IMG/VR virus record: IMGVR_UViG_3300035241_000048
Coordinates: 1-27,424 of that record
DNA: 27,424 nt
Reading direction: 5' to 3' (one strand)
From: a virus
Below, piece after piece: positions 16,723-22,331 of the stretch (positions are counted from its first letter, which is position 1; every line of letters begins with the position of its first letter). The notes beneath the pieces are model-generated. The model made no database searches and was not told the DNA's origin. It saw only the letters and a program-made list of their open reading frames with translations. Both the position numbers and the translations under genes were made by a program.

Positions 16723-17256
16723 ATGGGCGAGAAGCGATACCAGCTCGGGTACAGGTTCCCGACTGTCGCGACAGTGCCACAGGGCAAGCCGCTGCCGGTC
16801 AGTCACGGCACTCCGGGCGAGGCGGGCAACATATGGGTGCCGATCCCGTGGAACGCAATCGACCTGAACCCACAGGACCCGGCGCAGCCGACCGAGCTTA
16901 AGTGGGCCTGGTCGTTCCTGTACGGCCCGTGTGACTTCGACGTTACGGCGCACGTCCGGGTGAAGAACGCACAGCCGGAGTGCAGCTTGCACCTGCGGCT
17001 CCAGGCGTACCGGATCGACGATGGGGTCGAGACGATGGTCTGGGGCAGCGAGGCGCCGGAGAAGCAGGTGCTGCCGTTCGAGAACCCCGAGAGCAACACG
17101 CACCTGGACTTCAATTGGAAGGGGCGGCTCGCCGAGGGTGAGCGCCTGCGGGTCTACGCCGATTACTGGAACGCCACTGACCCCGGTCCGTTCGCTACAG
17201 CGTACATCCAGGGCGCCCGGGTGGAGGCCATCTACTGGCGCCAGCTACCGGATTAA
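16723..17256 (+). CDS. Minor tail or baseplate protein, unknown
   Basis: This 177-residue protein is beta-rich and soluble. It has no signal peptide or membrane segment. Visible stretches include WVPIPWNAIDLNP, LKWAWSFLYGPCDFDVTAHVRV, CSLHLRLQAYRIDDGVETM and AEGERLRVYADYWNATDPGPFATAYIQGARVEAIYW, which suggest a beta-sandwich such as an upper baseplate or fibre head. It is the last gene before the lysis promoter and shares the GAGAGGACGAGA-type ribosome site with its neighbours. I do not recognise a family; a tail role is inferred from position only. Confidence 0.7.
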   Translation: MGEKRYQLGYRFPTVATVPQGKPLPVSHGTPGEAGNIWVPIPWNAIDLNPQDPAQPTELKWAWSFLYGPCDFDVTAHVRVKNAQPECSLHLRLQAYRIDDGVETMVWGSEAPEKQVLPFENPESNTHLDFNWKGRLAEGERLRVYADYWNATDPGPFATAYIQGARVEAIYWRQLPD

Positions 17257-17264
17257 CCCCGGTG

Positions 17265-17273
17265 TGGTACGCT
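17265..17273 (+). promoter_or_regulatory. Lysis-cassette promoter-like motif TGGTACGCT
   Basis: The extended -10-like TGG-TACGCT lies nine bases after the preceding stop and about 28 bases before the endolysin GTG. It is identical to the motif at 1898-1906. No good -35 hexamer is seen. It is the only candidate promoter between the tail and lysis genes. Confidence 0.4.
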
Positions 17274-17300
17274 GGCTGCCACGGACGAGAGGAGGGATCG

Positions 17301-18161
17301 GTGCCGAAATCGGCCGAGTATCCTGATCTGGCGTGGGTCACACCACGCAGTTACACCAAGCTGGACCGCGATCATGTCCAGTTCATTGTCATCCACGACA
17401 CCGAGGGCAGCAGCCACGCTCAGAGTGCGGAGGATGGCGCGGCGTACGATGCCCGCCGGACGGACGGAACCAGCGCGCATTACTTCGTCGACAACAACAG
17501 CATCGTGCAGTGTGTCAAGACGACCGATGCCTCACACACCGCCCTGTACAATGGGAACATGAAGGGCATTCACTACGAGCTGTGCGCTAGGGCCAGTTTC
17601 AGTGAATCCAAGTGGCTGAGTCCGGACTACGGTCTGCCGATGCTCAAGTTGGCAGCCAAGCAGGTCGCTCGGGACTGCATCGCCTGGAAGATCCCGGCAC
17701 GCAAGATCGGCCCGTCGCAGATGCGCAACGGCGAGGAGGGCATCTGCGGTCACGTCGATGTCACCTACGCCTACCCCGAAGATGGGGGTGACCACACCGA
17801 CCCCGGTTCGAATTTCCCGTGGCCGGAGTTCATCCGGATGGTCCAGGACGAGATGGAGCTTGAATTGAACGACGCAGACAAGGCGTGGATGAAGGAGAAC
17901 ATCCTCCTCCCGCTGACCAAGGTGGACTCGCAGGGTGAGGCCAACAACAACACCCAGACCAGCGTCATCGGTCGCAACGCGCTCGGCCAGGGCGTGCCCA
18001 ACCCGATCACCAAGGCTCGGGGTGGCGCCAAGAAGACGGCCGTCTGGGACCTGCTGGAAGACATGGCCCAGGCGCTGCTGACTCTCGACGAGCAGTTGGT
18101 GACGGTCGGTGCCGAACTGGCCGAGATCAAGGCGCAGCTCCCGCAGCCGCCCGCTAACTAA
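17301..18161 (+). CDS. Endolysin, N-acetylmuramoyl-L-alanine amidase (Amidase_2/PGRP)
   Basis: This 286-residue enzyme should cut the bond between N-acetylmuramic acid and the stem peptide at lysis. The zinc-dependent amidase domain covers about residues 10-175. IVIHDTEG gives His32, CGHVDVTY gives His151, and HTDPGSNFPW gives Asp167, which align with the AmpD His/His/Asp zinc ligands. DASHTALYNGN is the conserved substrate loop. No signal peptide is present, so it needs a holin. Residues 190-286 form a helical, charged region with a terminal coiled coil (LLTLDEQLVTVGAELAEIKAQL) that may bind cell wall or oligomerise. GTG 17301 is chosen for the GGAGGG site four bases upstream; no nearer ATG fits the domain start. 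Confidence 0.93.
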   Translation: MPKSAEYPDLAWVTPRSYTKLDRDHVQFIVIHDTEGSSHAQSAEDGAAYDARRTDGTSAHYFVDNNSIVQCVKTTDASHTALYNGNMKGIHYELCARASFSESKWLSPDYGLPMLKLAAKQVARDCIAWKIPARKIGPSQMRNGEEGICGHVDVTYAYPEDGGDHTDPGSNFPWPEFIRMVQDEMELELNDADKAWMKENILLPLTKVDSQGEANNNTQTSVIGRNALGQGVPNPITKARGGAKKTAVWDLLEDMAQALLTLDEQLVTVGAELAEIKAQLPQPPAN

Positions 18162-18184
18162 AACCAAGATAGGCAGTCGTATGC

Positions 18185-18433
18185 ATGAGCAGAATACGGG
18201 GACGGGCGCAGCAGCGGCTGCCTCATTGGTGGGTTTTGCTTCGGGACATCCTATCGTTCCTGGGTGGCTGGGGCACAATCGCCTACGAGGTGCAGAGAAC
18301 GGACATCAGGGAAGCGGTGCTGGTGCTGGCGGCCGGAGCGATCGGGATTCCCGGACTCGCAGTCGCACGGGCTTCGGTGGCGGAGGCGATCGCTTCTCGC
18401 CGTTCTGGTACAGAGTCATCGCAGCGACAATGA
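18185..18433 (+). CDS. Holin-like membrane protein
   Basis: This 82-residue protein directly follows the endolysin. A basic N-terminus (MSRIRGRAQQR) precedes two hydrophobic segments (about residues 14-35, WWVLLRDILSFLGGWGTIAYEV, and about 42-62, EAVLVLAAGAIGIPGLAVA). The tail is hydrophilic. This resembles the small membrane proteins found after lysins in many actinophages. Its ribosome site is weak. Its stop overlaps an in-phase-coupled micro-ORF start (ATGA at 18430-18433). It is a good holin candidate, but three further membrane proteins follow and any of them could be the pore former. Confidence 0.75.
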   Translation: MSRIRGRAQQRLPHWWVLLRDILSFLGGWGTIAYEVQRTDIREAVLVLAAGAIGIPGLAVARASVAEAIASRRSGTESSQRQ

Positions 18434-18492
18434 GCACCGGCTCGGCCGCTGCCCTCGTAGTGATCTGGGCGGTTAAGGGAGGAATCGGATGA
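18430..18492 (+). CDS. Possible 20-residue membrane micro-ORF
   Basis: A 20-codon ORF starts with ATG overlapping the previous TGA and ends with a TGA overlapping the next ATG, so it is coupled by ATGA on both sides. The peptide is MSTGSAAALVVIWAV followed by a Lys-Gly-Gly-Ile-Gly tail, a single short hydrophobic helix. It covers the whole gap between two genes. It has no ribosome site of its own. It could be a real lysis-associated micropeptide or merely spacer that re-initiates translation downstream. Confidence 0.35.
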   Translation: MSTGSAAALVVIWAVKGGIG

Positions 18493-18797
18493 CGACCGTG
18501 CATCGCGTGGTGAGGGTCCCGCTCTACTGGATTCTCGTCGGAGTCGCGGTCATGTTCGTCTCCCCCCTGGCGTCAATCTGGGCATCGGTCACAATCGCCG
18601 AGCGCAACGCCCAGCAGAACGCCAAAGCGCAGGCGGCAGCCAGCGAAGCTGCGCGCATCCGGACCTGCGGGACCTTCGAGGCGCTGCTCGACGTCTACGT
18701 CGAGACCCCGCCGATGACCCCCGCTGGCAGGGGCGTCCAACAGGCGTACCTTGAACAATATCGGGCACTCGGATGTGTGCCCCCCCGCAAGAAATGA
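18489..18797 (+). CDS. Single-pass membrane protein with extracytoplasmic domain
   Basis: This 102-residue protein has one membrane anchor (about residues 12-34, ending PLASIWASV) followed by a hydrophilic region of about 65 residues with two cysteines (CGTFEALLDVYVETPPMTPAGRGVQQAYLEQYRALGCVPP). That architecture, N-in with a soluble outside domain, recurs next to actinophage lysins and is comparable in topology to spanin-type lysis proteins, although function is not established. GGGAGGA lies seven bases before the ATG. The two Cys could form a disulfide outside the cell. Confidence 0.8.
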   Translation: MTTVHRVVRVPLYWILVGVAVMFVSPLASIWASVTIAERNAQQNAKAQAAASEAARIRTCGTFEALLDVYVETPPMTPAGRGVQQAYLEQYRALGCVPPRKK

Positions 18798-18805
18798 GGA
18801 CGAGA

Positions 18806-18994
18806 ATGGGACGGATCAAGAAGGCGATCGCCGCTGGTGTGACCGGCGGCATCGCGTCGGCCGTGGCTGCCTTGGCCGGTGCGGTGCAGGCTGGTGGCGT
18901 CAACAAGGACGCGGTCGGCGCGGCTATCGGCGGTTTCATCGTCGGTGGTGTCGCGGCGGGCTACGCGGCCTACAAGGCGAAGAACACGCTCTGA
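18806..18994 (+). CDS. Gly/Ala-rich two-helix membrane protein, holin candidate
   Basis: This 62-residue protein has a basic start (MGRIKKA) and two Gly/Ala-rich membrane helices (about residues 8-30 and 37-57) joined by a short GGVNKDA turn, and ends in YKAKNTL. The glycine-zipper-like character and size suit a class II holin. ATG 18806 is chosen because GAGGACGAGA precedes it; an upstream in-frame ATG at 18794 overlaps the previous gene and has no site. The stop overlaps the next start by one base (TGATG). Confidence 0.78.
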   Translation: MGRIKKAIAAGVTGGIASAVAALAGAVQAGGVNKDAVGAAIGGFIVGGVAAGYAAYKAKNTL

Positions 18995-19239
18995 TGTCGC
19001 TTTGGACGATCGCCTGGCTCGGGTGGGGGCTTATCTTCGCCGTCATCGAGGGCATGGCGCTGTTCAACTCGACTAAGGGGGACACGCTCAGCGAACACGC
19101 CTGGGCGTGGCTCGGCTACGCGGCGACCGGCAGCGGGGAGCTGCGTTCGCCGTCTGGTTGGACTCGGCTGCGCAGGTTCCTTCTGCTGGCCGGTCTCGCC
19201 TGGCTGTCCATCCACCTGCTCACGGGCGGGGTTTTCTGA
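18994..19239 (+). CDS. Two-helix membrane protein of lysis cassette
   Basis: This 81-residue protein has an N-terminal hydrophobic segment (WTIAWLGWGLIFAVIEGMALF, residues 4-24), a central soluble loop with GDTLSEHAWAWLG, and a C-terminal hydrophobic segment (FLLLAGLAWLSIHLLTGG). The ExxALxNxxxGDTLSEHxWxW pattern recurs in actinophage genes beside lysins. It is coupled by TGATG to the previous gene and ends two bases before the neprosin-like gene. The role is probably in lysis or membrane modification, not proven. Confidence 0.8.
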   Translation: MSLWTIAWLGWGLIFAVIEGMALFNSTKGDTLSEHAWAWLGYAATGSGELRSPSGWTRLRRFLLLAGLAWLSIHLLTGGVF

Positions 19240-19241
19240 AA

Positions 19242-20135
19242 ATGAGGGTCATGTTCCGTCGTCTGATCACCATCGCTACCGGCGCGCTGATGCTGTTCGC
19301 CGGTGCGGCCGTTGCTCCGCTCCCGGCGCAGGCTGGTAACCACCAGCCGCCGCTGTTCGCTCCGGTTGTCGTCCCCGCCAAACCATGCTGGGGCGACTGC
19401 ATCGTCAAGCCGGGGGCGAAGCTGACCCCGAAGTCGAAGCCGCTGCCCGCTGGGACGTCGGCCCGCCGGGCACTCACATATTTCTACGCCACGGCCAACC
19501 AGACCGGGTTGTCGGGCATCAACCAATTCGGTTGGGCGAAGGACATCCAGGCGCCCTCGGTGGCGGCTGGCGACTTCCACTCGCTGATCGAAGTGAGTGT
19601 CCAGAACGGCAACAACATCCTGGAGCTCGGCTGGACCGTCGACCCGGGCGTGTTCGGCGACAACAACCCGCATCTGTTCACCGGCATCTGGATCAACGGC
19701 GTCTGGCAGGGATACAACCCGGCGTCGTTCGTCGACAACAGCAGCAATGCCGTCAACAACGGGGCTAGCCTGGCAGGTGCCGTTGGCACGTCCAAGACAT
19801 TCGGTGTCATCTACACCGGTGGGGCGTGGTGGGTTGCCTACAACGGAGCCTACATCGGCAGTTTCCCCGGGACGCTATGGAGCGGTGCGTTCACCACGGG
19901 CACGGTCGTACAGGCGTTCGGCGAGGTGGCAGCCAACAGCGGATCGCCGTGCACCGACATGGGTAACGGCACCCTGGCCACTTCGAGTGTCGGCCCCCGG
20001 GTCTCCAGCATGACCTACAACGGCGCGACCACCGGCGTCAACTTGGGGATCTCGACCATCACCAACAGCAGCTACTACAACGCGGCGTCGATCACGGCCC
20101 GGTCGATCCGGGCATCAGGACCCGGCGCCTGCTAG
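19242..20135 (+). CDS. Secreted neprosin-family protein (predicted glutamic prolyl endopeptidase)
   Basis: This 297-residue protein carries a clear Sec signal peptide (basic MRVMFRR, hydrophobic core to about 25, cleavage likely after AQA at 31). The mature part matches the neprosin (DUF239) beta-sandwich: FYATANQTGLSGINQFGWAKD, then NILELGWTVDPGVFGDN, HLFTGIWINGVWQGYN, GVIYTGGAWWVAYNGAYIGSFPG and VVQAFGEVAANSGSPCTDMGNG. The two glutamates shown to be catalytic in plant neprosin correspond to Glu128 (ELGWTV) and Glu228 (FGEV). Cys49/Cys53 and Cys237/Cys297 could form disulfides. It is the last rightward late gene and has only a weak ribosome site (GGCGGGG), so it may be coupled to the gene ending at 19239. 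Its substrate is unknown. Confidence 0.82.
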   Translation: MRVMFRRLITIATGALMLFAGAAVAPLPAQAGNHQPPLFAPVVVPAKPCWGDCIVKPGAKLTPKSKPLPAGTSARRALTYFYATANQTGLSGINQFGWAKDIQAPSVAAGDFHSLIEVSVQNGNNILELGWTVDPGVFGDNNPHLFTGIWINGVWQGYNPASFVDNSSNAVNNGASLAGAVGTSKTFGVIYTGGAWWVAYNGAYIGSFPGTLWSGAFTTGTVVQAFGEVAANSGSPCTDMGNGTLATSSVGPRVSSMTYNGATTGVNLGISTITNSSYYNAASITARSIRASGPGAC

Positions 20136-20190
20136 GCCCCGTCGCGTCCTGGTAGGAACGCGCCCTCCCCGGCGCTCCTGCTAGACCCCC
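20120..20190 (+). repeat. Imperfect direct repeat at neprosin 3' end
   Basis: CCCGGCGCCTGCTAGGCCCC (20121-20140, containing the stop codon) recurs imperfectly at about 20168-20190 as CCCGGCGC-TC-CTGCTAGACCCC. An 8-bp inverted repeat (CCGTCGCG 20139-20146 with CGCGACGG 20193-20200) overlaps this area. The duplicated stop region may mark a recombination or insertion event that brought the gene in. The rest of 20136-20239 shows no gene I can support. Confidence 0.5.
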
Positions 20191-20239
20191 GGCGCGACGG
20201 CATTCGCGGGAGGAACCCCCGTGACTCCCAGCGGATACA

Positions 20240-20281
20240 GATCGGCCCCCGCCCCACCTGCCCGGTGTGCGGGGGCCGATC
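20240..20281. terminator. Bidirectional terminator between late and leftward genes
   Basis: A perfect 13-bp inverted repeat (GATCGGCCCCCGC at 20240-20252, complement at 20269-20281) with a 16-base loop lies between convergent genes that end at 20135 and 20292. It is symmetrical and can stop transcription from both sides. Confidence 0.85.
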
Positions 20282-20291
20282 GCTGTTGGTG

Positions 20292-20474
20292 CTACGGCGC
20301 GATGGTGACAGTCACCGTGCCCAGGTAGGTCACGTCGTCCTTGGCCTGGCTCTCGTCCAGGACCGGCTGGGTGTGGACGTTCACGATGCCGTCGGAGATC
20401 TCCCAAGTGTGCAGGCCCGCGTTCTCCAGCGCGTCGCGCACCTTGGTGATCAGGTTATCCAGTTCGGTTTCCAT
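20292..20474 (-). CDS. Small protein, unknown
   Basis: This 60-residue acidic protein begins METELDNLITKVRDALENAGLHTWEISDG and ends in beta strands (VTYLGTVTVTIAP). The ATG at 20474 has GGAGGGCAC upstream. It is the last leftward gene before the late terminator, and has its own promoter (20518-20547) and a leader hairpin at the predicted 5' end of its transcript, so it may be expressed on its own as well as by read-through. No family recognised. Confidence 0.75.
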   Translation of the reverse strand: METELDNLITKVRDALENAGLHTWEISDGIVNVHTQPVLDESQAKDDVTYLGTVTVTIAP

Positions 20475-20488
20475 GTGCCCTCCTATCG

Positions 20489-20511
20489 GTGGGGGCCGGG
20501 GTGACCCCCAC
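20489..20511 (-). other. Leader hairpin at 5' end of transcript
   Basis: GTGGGGG (20489-20495) pairs with CCCCCAC (20505-20511) around a 9-base loop. It begins at about the predicted transcription start of the 20474 gene and ends 14 bases before its ATG. The same arrangement recurs before six other genes. Confidence 0.55.
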
Positions 20512-20517
20512 ATATCT

Positions 20518-20547
20518 ATCCTACCACATCAGCAACCCCGGCAGGAA
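20518..20547 (-). promoter_or_regulatory. Promoter TTCCTG-N18-TAGGAT with TGG extension
   Basis: On the minus strand TTCCTG (20542-20547) lies 18 bases before TAGGAT (20518-20523), which is preceded by TGG. Downstream bases continue AGATATG, as in the other family members. It lies at the 3' end of the gene ending at 20529 and points to the gene starting at 20474. Confidence 0.7.
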
Positions 20548-20930
20548 TCCCAATCCCCCGCGATAACCCGGGGGCAGTGATCGTCGCAGTGCGTCACGAT
20601 TCGTTCGTTGTCGTAATCGCGCCGCTCGCTGCAATCACAGCGCCACAGCTCGTACAGGTACCGGCGGGTGTCCCACTGGTCCTGGGTAATACGCACCTCG
20701 TCCGGCAGGTTGGCCAGAACCCGGACTACGGTGGTTCGGCCGTAGCCGGATTTGCGAGCCAGCGCGTCGGCGGACAGCGGCCAGCGCGCGCTGGTCAGGA
20801 TCGTGATCAGCTCCAGTTCAGTCTGGGCCAGCTTGGAGTCGCGGGTGCGGTCGGCCATCACCGCGCGCCTGGCTGCCTGCTTGCGTACAGTCGGCGCGGC
20901 GCCTGCAATGTCCGTGAAGTCGGGAATCAT
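20529..20930 (-). CDS. Winged-helix protein with C-terminal Cys/His cluster
   Basis: This 133-residue protein is a probable DNA-binding regulator. Residues about 35-75 read as a winged helix (TELELITILTSARWPLSADALARKSGYGRTTVVRVLANL, with GYGRTTVVRVL as recognition helix), followed by a wing region ending RRYLYELW. The C-terminal tail carries C98, C100, H114, C115, H118, C119, C130 and C133, enough to bind one or two metal ions. The start at 20930 overlaps the upstream stop by ATGA. A role in phage transcription control is inferred; no DNA target can be named. Confidence 0.75.
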   Translation of the reverse strand: MIPDFTDIAGAAPTVRKQAARRAVMADRTRDSKLAQTELELITILTSARWPLSADALARKSGYGRTTVVRVLANLPDEVRITQDQWDTRRYLYELWRCDCSERRDYDNERIVTHCDDHCPRVIAGDWDSCRGC

Positions 20931-21142
20931 GCCGCCACGACCTTCCCGGAGGTCCGGTCGCCGACGAACAGCAGACTGAACGGCCAGGTGCTGCGGTGCT
21001 TGCGGATCACGCCATCGACGAATCCCCGGTTGCTGGACCGATAGATGATCGCTCCCTTGCCATCGGCGGCAAGGGCGATCAGGGCGTACCGGCGGCTTCC
21101 CCGGTAGCGGATCTTGTCGCCCGTGGGGAGAGTGAACGTCAT
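20927..21142 (-). CDS. Small basic protein, unknown
   Basis: This 71-residue protein is basic and appears beta-rich, with TGDKIRYRGSRRYALIALAADGKGAIIYRSSNRGFVDGVIRKHR. The ATG at 21142 has GAAGGAG seven bases upstream, a promoter at 21191-21220 and a leader hairpin. It is coupled by ATGA to the winged-helix gene downstream, so the two probably act together or share regulation. No recognised family. Confidence 0.75.
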   Translation of the reverse strand: MTFTLPTGDKIRYRGSRRYALIALAADGKGAIIYRSSNRGFVDGVIRKHRSTWPFSLLFVGDRTSGKVVAA

Positions 21143-21163
21143 TGATTGCTCCTTCGGGTTGGT

Positions 21164-21180
21164 GGGCGGCTCCCCCGCCC
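21164..21180 (-). other. Leader hairpin
   Basis: GGGCGG (21164-21169) pairs with CCGCCC (21175-21180) around a 5-base loop. It starts about four bases after the predicted transcription start for the gene at 21142 and ends before its ribosome site. Confidence 0.5.
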
Positions 21181-21190
21181 TTCTATGTCT

Positions 21191-21220
21191 ATTCTACCAT
21201 GGGATGGGCGTTTGGAGGAA
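21191..21220 (-). promoter_or_regulatory. Promoter TTCCTC-N18-TAGAAT with TGG extension
   Basis: On the minus strand TTCCTC (21215-21220) is 18 bases from TAGAAT (21191-21196), which has TGG directly upstream and AGACATAG downstream. It is one of the best matches to the family and drives the genes at 21142 and 20930. Confidence 0.75.
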
Positions 21221-21245
21221 CCCCCCCGGGGGTAAAAGCAGGGGG

Positions 21246-21276
21246 CGGTCCCCCCGGCTCGCCACCGGGAGGACCG
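21246..21276 (-). terminator. Terminator hairpin after 21341-21850 gene
   Basis: CGGTCCCCCCGG (21246-21257) and CCGGGAGGACCG (21265-21276) form a 12-bp stem with one wobble pair and a 7-base loop. It lies between the stop at 21341 and the next leftward promoter. A short palindrome ACCCCCCCGGGGGT follows at 21221-21234. Bases 21277-21340 show nothing I can support. Confidence 0.7.
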
Positions 21277-21340
21277 TCCATAGCCGGAGCCCAAGGGCCG
21301 CCACGCCCGCCTCACCCGCAAGACGCGACGGCCGGGTCGG

Positions 21341-21850
21341 CTAGTTTCGGGGCAGCCCGGTGGCGAAGGGGAGGGCGGCAGCCAGCGCCGTGACGTTAGC
21401 CGCAGCAGATGCCCGCTCCTCGCGCCACCAGCGGACGTCACCCACGGCGAGCTGCCAGTGGGCGTTGCTGTCCTTGAAGATCGTCTGCCCGTCCAGCTCC
21501 TCCTGGAGCTTGCGCATCTTCGCCCATGCTTTCTGGTGCCGGGCCGTGGCGTGGCGCAGCTCGGCGATGGCGTAAGTGAGCAGCGCCTCGATGGCTGCCT
21601 TGTTGGGTCGCTCGATGTCGGGGCCGTCAGTGTCCATCGGTACGCAGGGGCGAAGGCGTAGGCGGCTCGTTGGAGGTGTCCAGTTCACTATCGCGTCGGC
21701 CCTACGGGTCAGCTCATCCCCGCGCGGGGGTACCCACCCGATGCCGCTGTCCACGTTCATGCGCAGGTATGCACGCGCACACCGCACCTGCTCGTCTGTG
21801 GGTTTCTTGCCTTCCTCGTAGCCGAGGATAACCTGCCCGACGTTTGCCAT
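21341..21850 (-). CDS. Helical protein, unknown
   Basis: This 169-residue protein starts MANVGQVILGYEEGKKPTDEQVRCARAYLRMNVDSGIGWVPPRGDELTRRADAI, then shows a Pro-rich linker and a long C-terminal helical region (NKAAIEALLTYAIAELRHATARHQKAWAKMRKLQEEL) typical of a coiled coil. It starts just after the WhiB-like gene, with GAGGAG ten bases before its ATG, and is likely co-transcribed. No family is recognised; the start resembles small phage proteins that bind regulators, but this is speculation. Confidence 0.78.
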   Translation of the reverse strand: MANVGQVILGYEEGKKPTDEQVRCARAYLRMNVDSGIGWVPPRGDELTRRADAIVNWTPPTSRLRLRPCVPMDTDGPDIERPNKAAIEALLTYAIAELRHATARHQKAWAKMRKLQEELDGQTIFKDSNAHWQLAVGDVRWWREERASAAANVTALAAALPFATGLPRN

Positions 21851-21851
21851 C

Positions 21852-22175
21852 TTACTTGCTCCTCACCATGTTAGCCATCTCGGAGTTGCCGTTTGCGCGC
21901 TTGTAGATCCGGACGTTGCGCGCTTCGGGTCGTGCCCCCCGGACCAGCTCCCCCCGGGCGACCATCCGCTGGCGCTCCCACTGGTCCACCCCGCCCCAGA
22001 TGCCAATCATCGATCTGGTGTCTGCGGCGAACTGCAAGCACAGCTCACGCAGCGGGCAGAACTTGCAGATCGATTTGGCCGTGGCTGCGTCTCCACTGCT
22101 GGCGCTGGCCTCGCTGATGGGGAACCACCACTCGGGGTCGTGATCGGCGCACCGCGCCCGTTCAATCTGCGGCAT
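21852..22175 (-). CDS. whiB: WhiB-family iron-sulfur transcription regulator
   Basis: This 107-residue protein has the WhiB signature: C9 (ARCADHDPEWWFP), then C37-x-x-C40-x5-C46 (SICKFCPLRELC) that ligate a [4Fe-4S] cluster, followed by the GIWGG turn (residues 58-62) that contacts the sigma factor sigma-A region 4, and a basic C-terminal tail. Host WhiB proteins control division and antibiotic resistance; phage TM4 WhiB is known to interfere with host whiB2 function. Here a role in reprogramming host RNA polymerase or blocking superinfection is plausible. ATG 22175 has AGGAG upstream, its own divergent promoter (22220-22248) and a leader hairpin. Confidence 0.93.
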   Translation of the reverse strand: MPQIERARCADHDPEWWFPISEASASSGDAATAKSICKFCPLRELCLQFAADTRSMIGIWGGVDQWERQRMVARGELVRGARPEARNVRIYKRANGNSEMANMVRSK

Positions 22176-22192
22176 GTCGTCTCCTGTCCTAG

Positions 22193-22209
22193 CCCCCGCC
22201 TGCCGGGGG
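22193..22209 (-). other. Leader hairpin upstream of WhiB gene
   Basis: CCCCCG (22193-22198) pairs with CGGGGG (22204-22209) around CCTGC. It begins about four bases after the predicted start of transcription. Confidence 0.5.
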
Positions 22210-22219
22210 GATATCTACC

Positions 22220-22248
22220 ATCCTACCAGGCAGCGCCAGCGCCGTGAA
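22220..22248 (-). promoter_or_regulatory. Leftward promoter TTCACG-N17-TAGGAT for WhiB gene
   Basis: On the minus strand, TGG-TAGGAT (22220-22228) is preceded 17 bases upstream by TTCACG (22243-22248). It is back to back with the rightward promoter at 22260-22288; the two -35 boxes are only 11 bases apart, so they may compete. Confidence 0.7.
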
Positions 22249-22259
22249 TCCCTTGTCGT

Positions 22260-22288
22260 TTGTCATGGCTTGTGGGCCGTGGTATGAT
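22260..22288 (+). promoter_or_regulatory. Rightward promoter TTGTCA-N17-TATGAT with TGG extension
   Basis: TTGTCA (22260-22265) is 17 bases from TATGAT (22283-22288), with TGG directly before the -10. Both hexamers match the consensus at five of six positions. It is the best sigma-A-type promoter in the window and drives the small-gene string. Unlike the other cassettes, no leader hairpin is seen. Confidence 0.75.
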
Positions 22289-22331
22289 TGAGCCTCAACC
22301 GACGAACCACGATCGCCCCCTGGAGGACGAG

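Noticed and set aside
18109-18492. 127-codon frame overlapping endolysin end and holin-like gene
   Set aside because: Most of it is a Gly/Arg/Ser-rich shadow of the holin-like gene at 18185; only its last 20 codons are retained as a possible micro-ORF. No slippery heptamer was found to support a frameshift fusion.
20221-20328. 35-codon ORF from GTG with GGGAGG upstream, rightward after the neprosin gene
   Set aside because: It runs through the bidirectional terminator hairpin and into the antisense of the 20292-20474 gene; its product is low-complexity.
21221-21234. Palindrome ACCCCCCCGGGGGT as an operator
   Set aside because: It is a simple GC run next to the -35 of the 21191 promoter and resembles the CCCCGGGGG stem of the other cassettes, so a hairpin remnant is the simpler reading.
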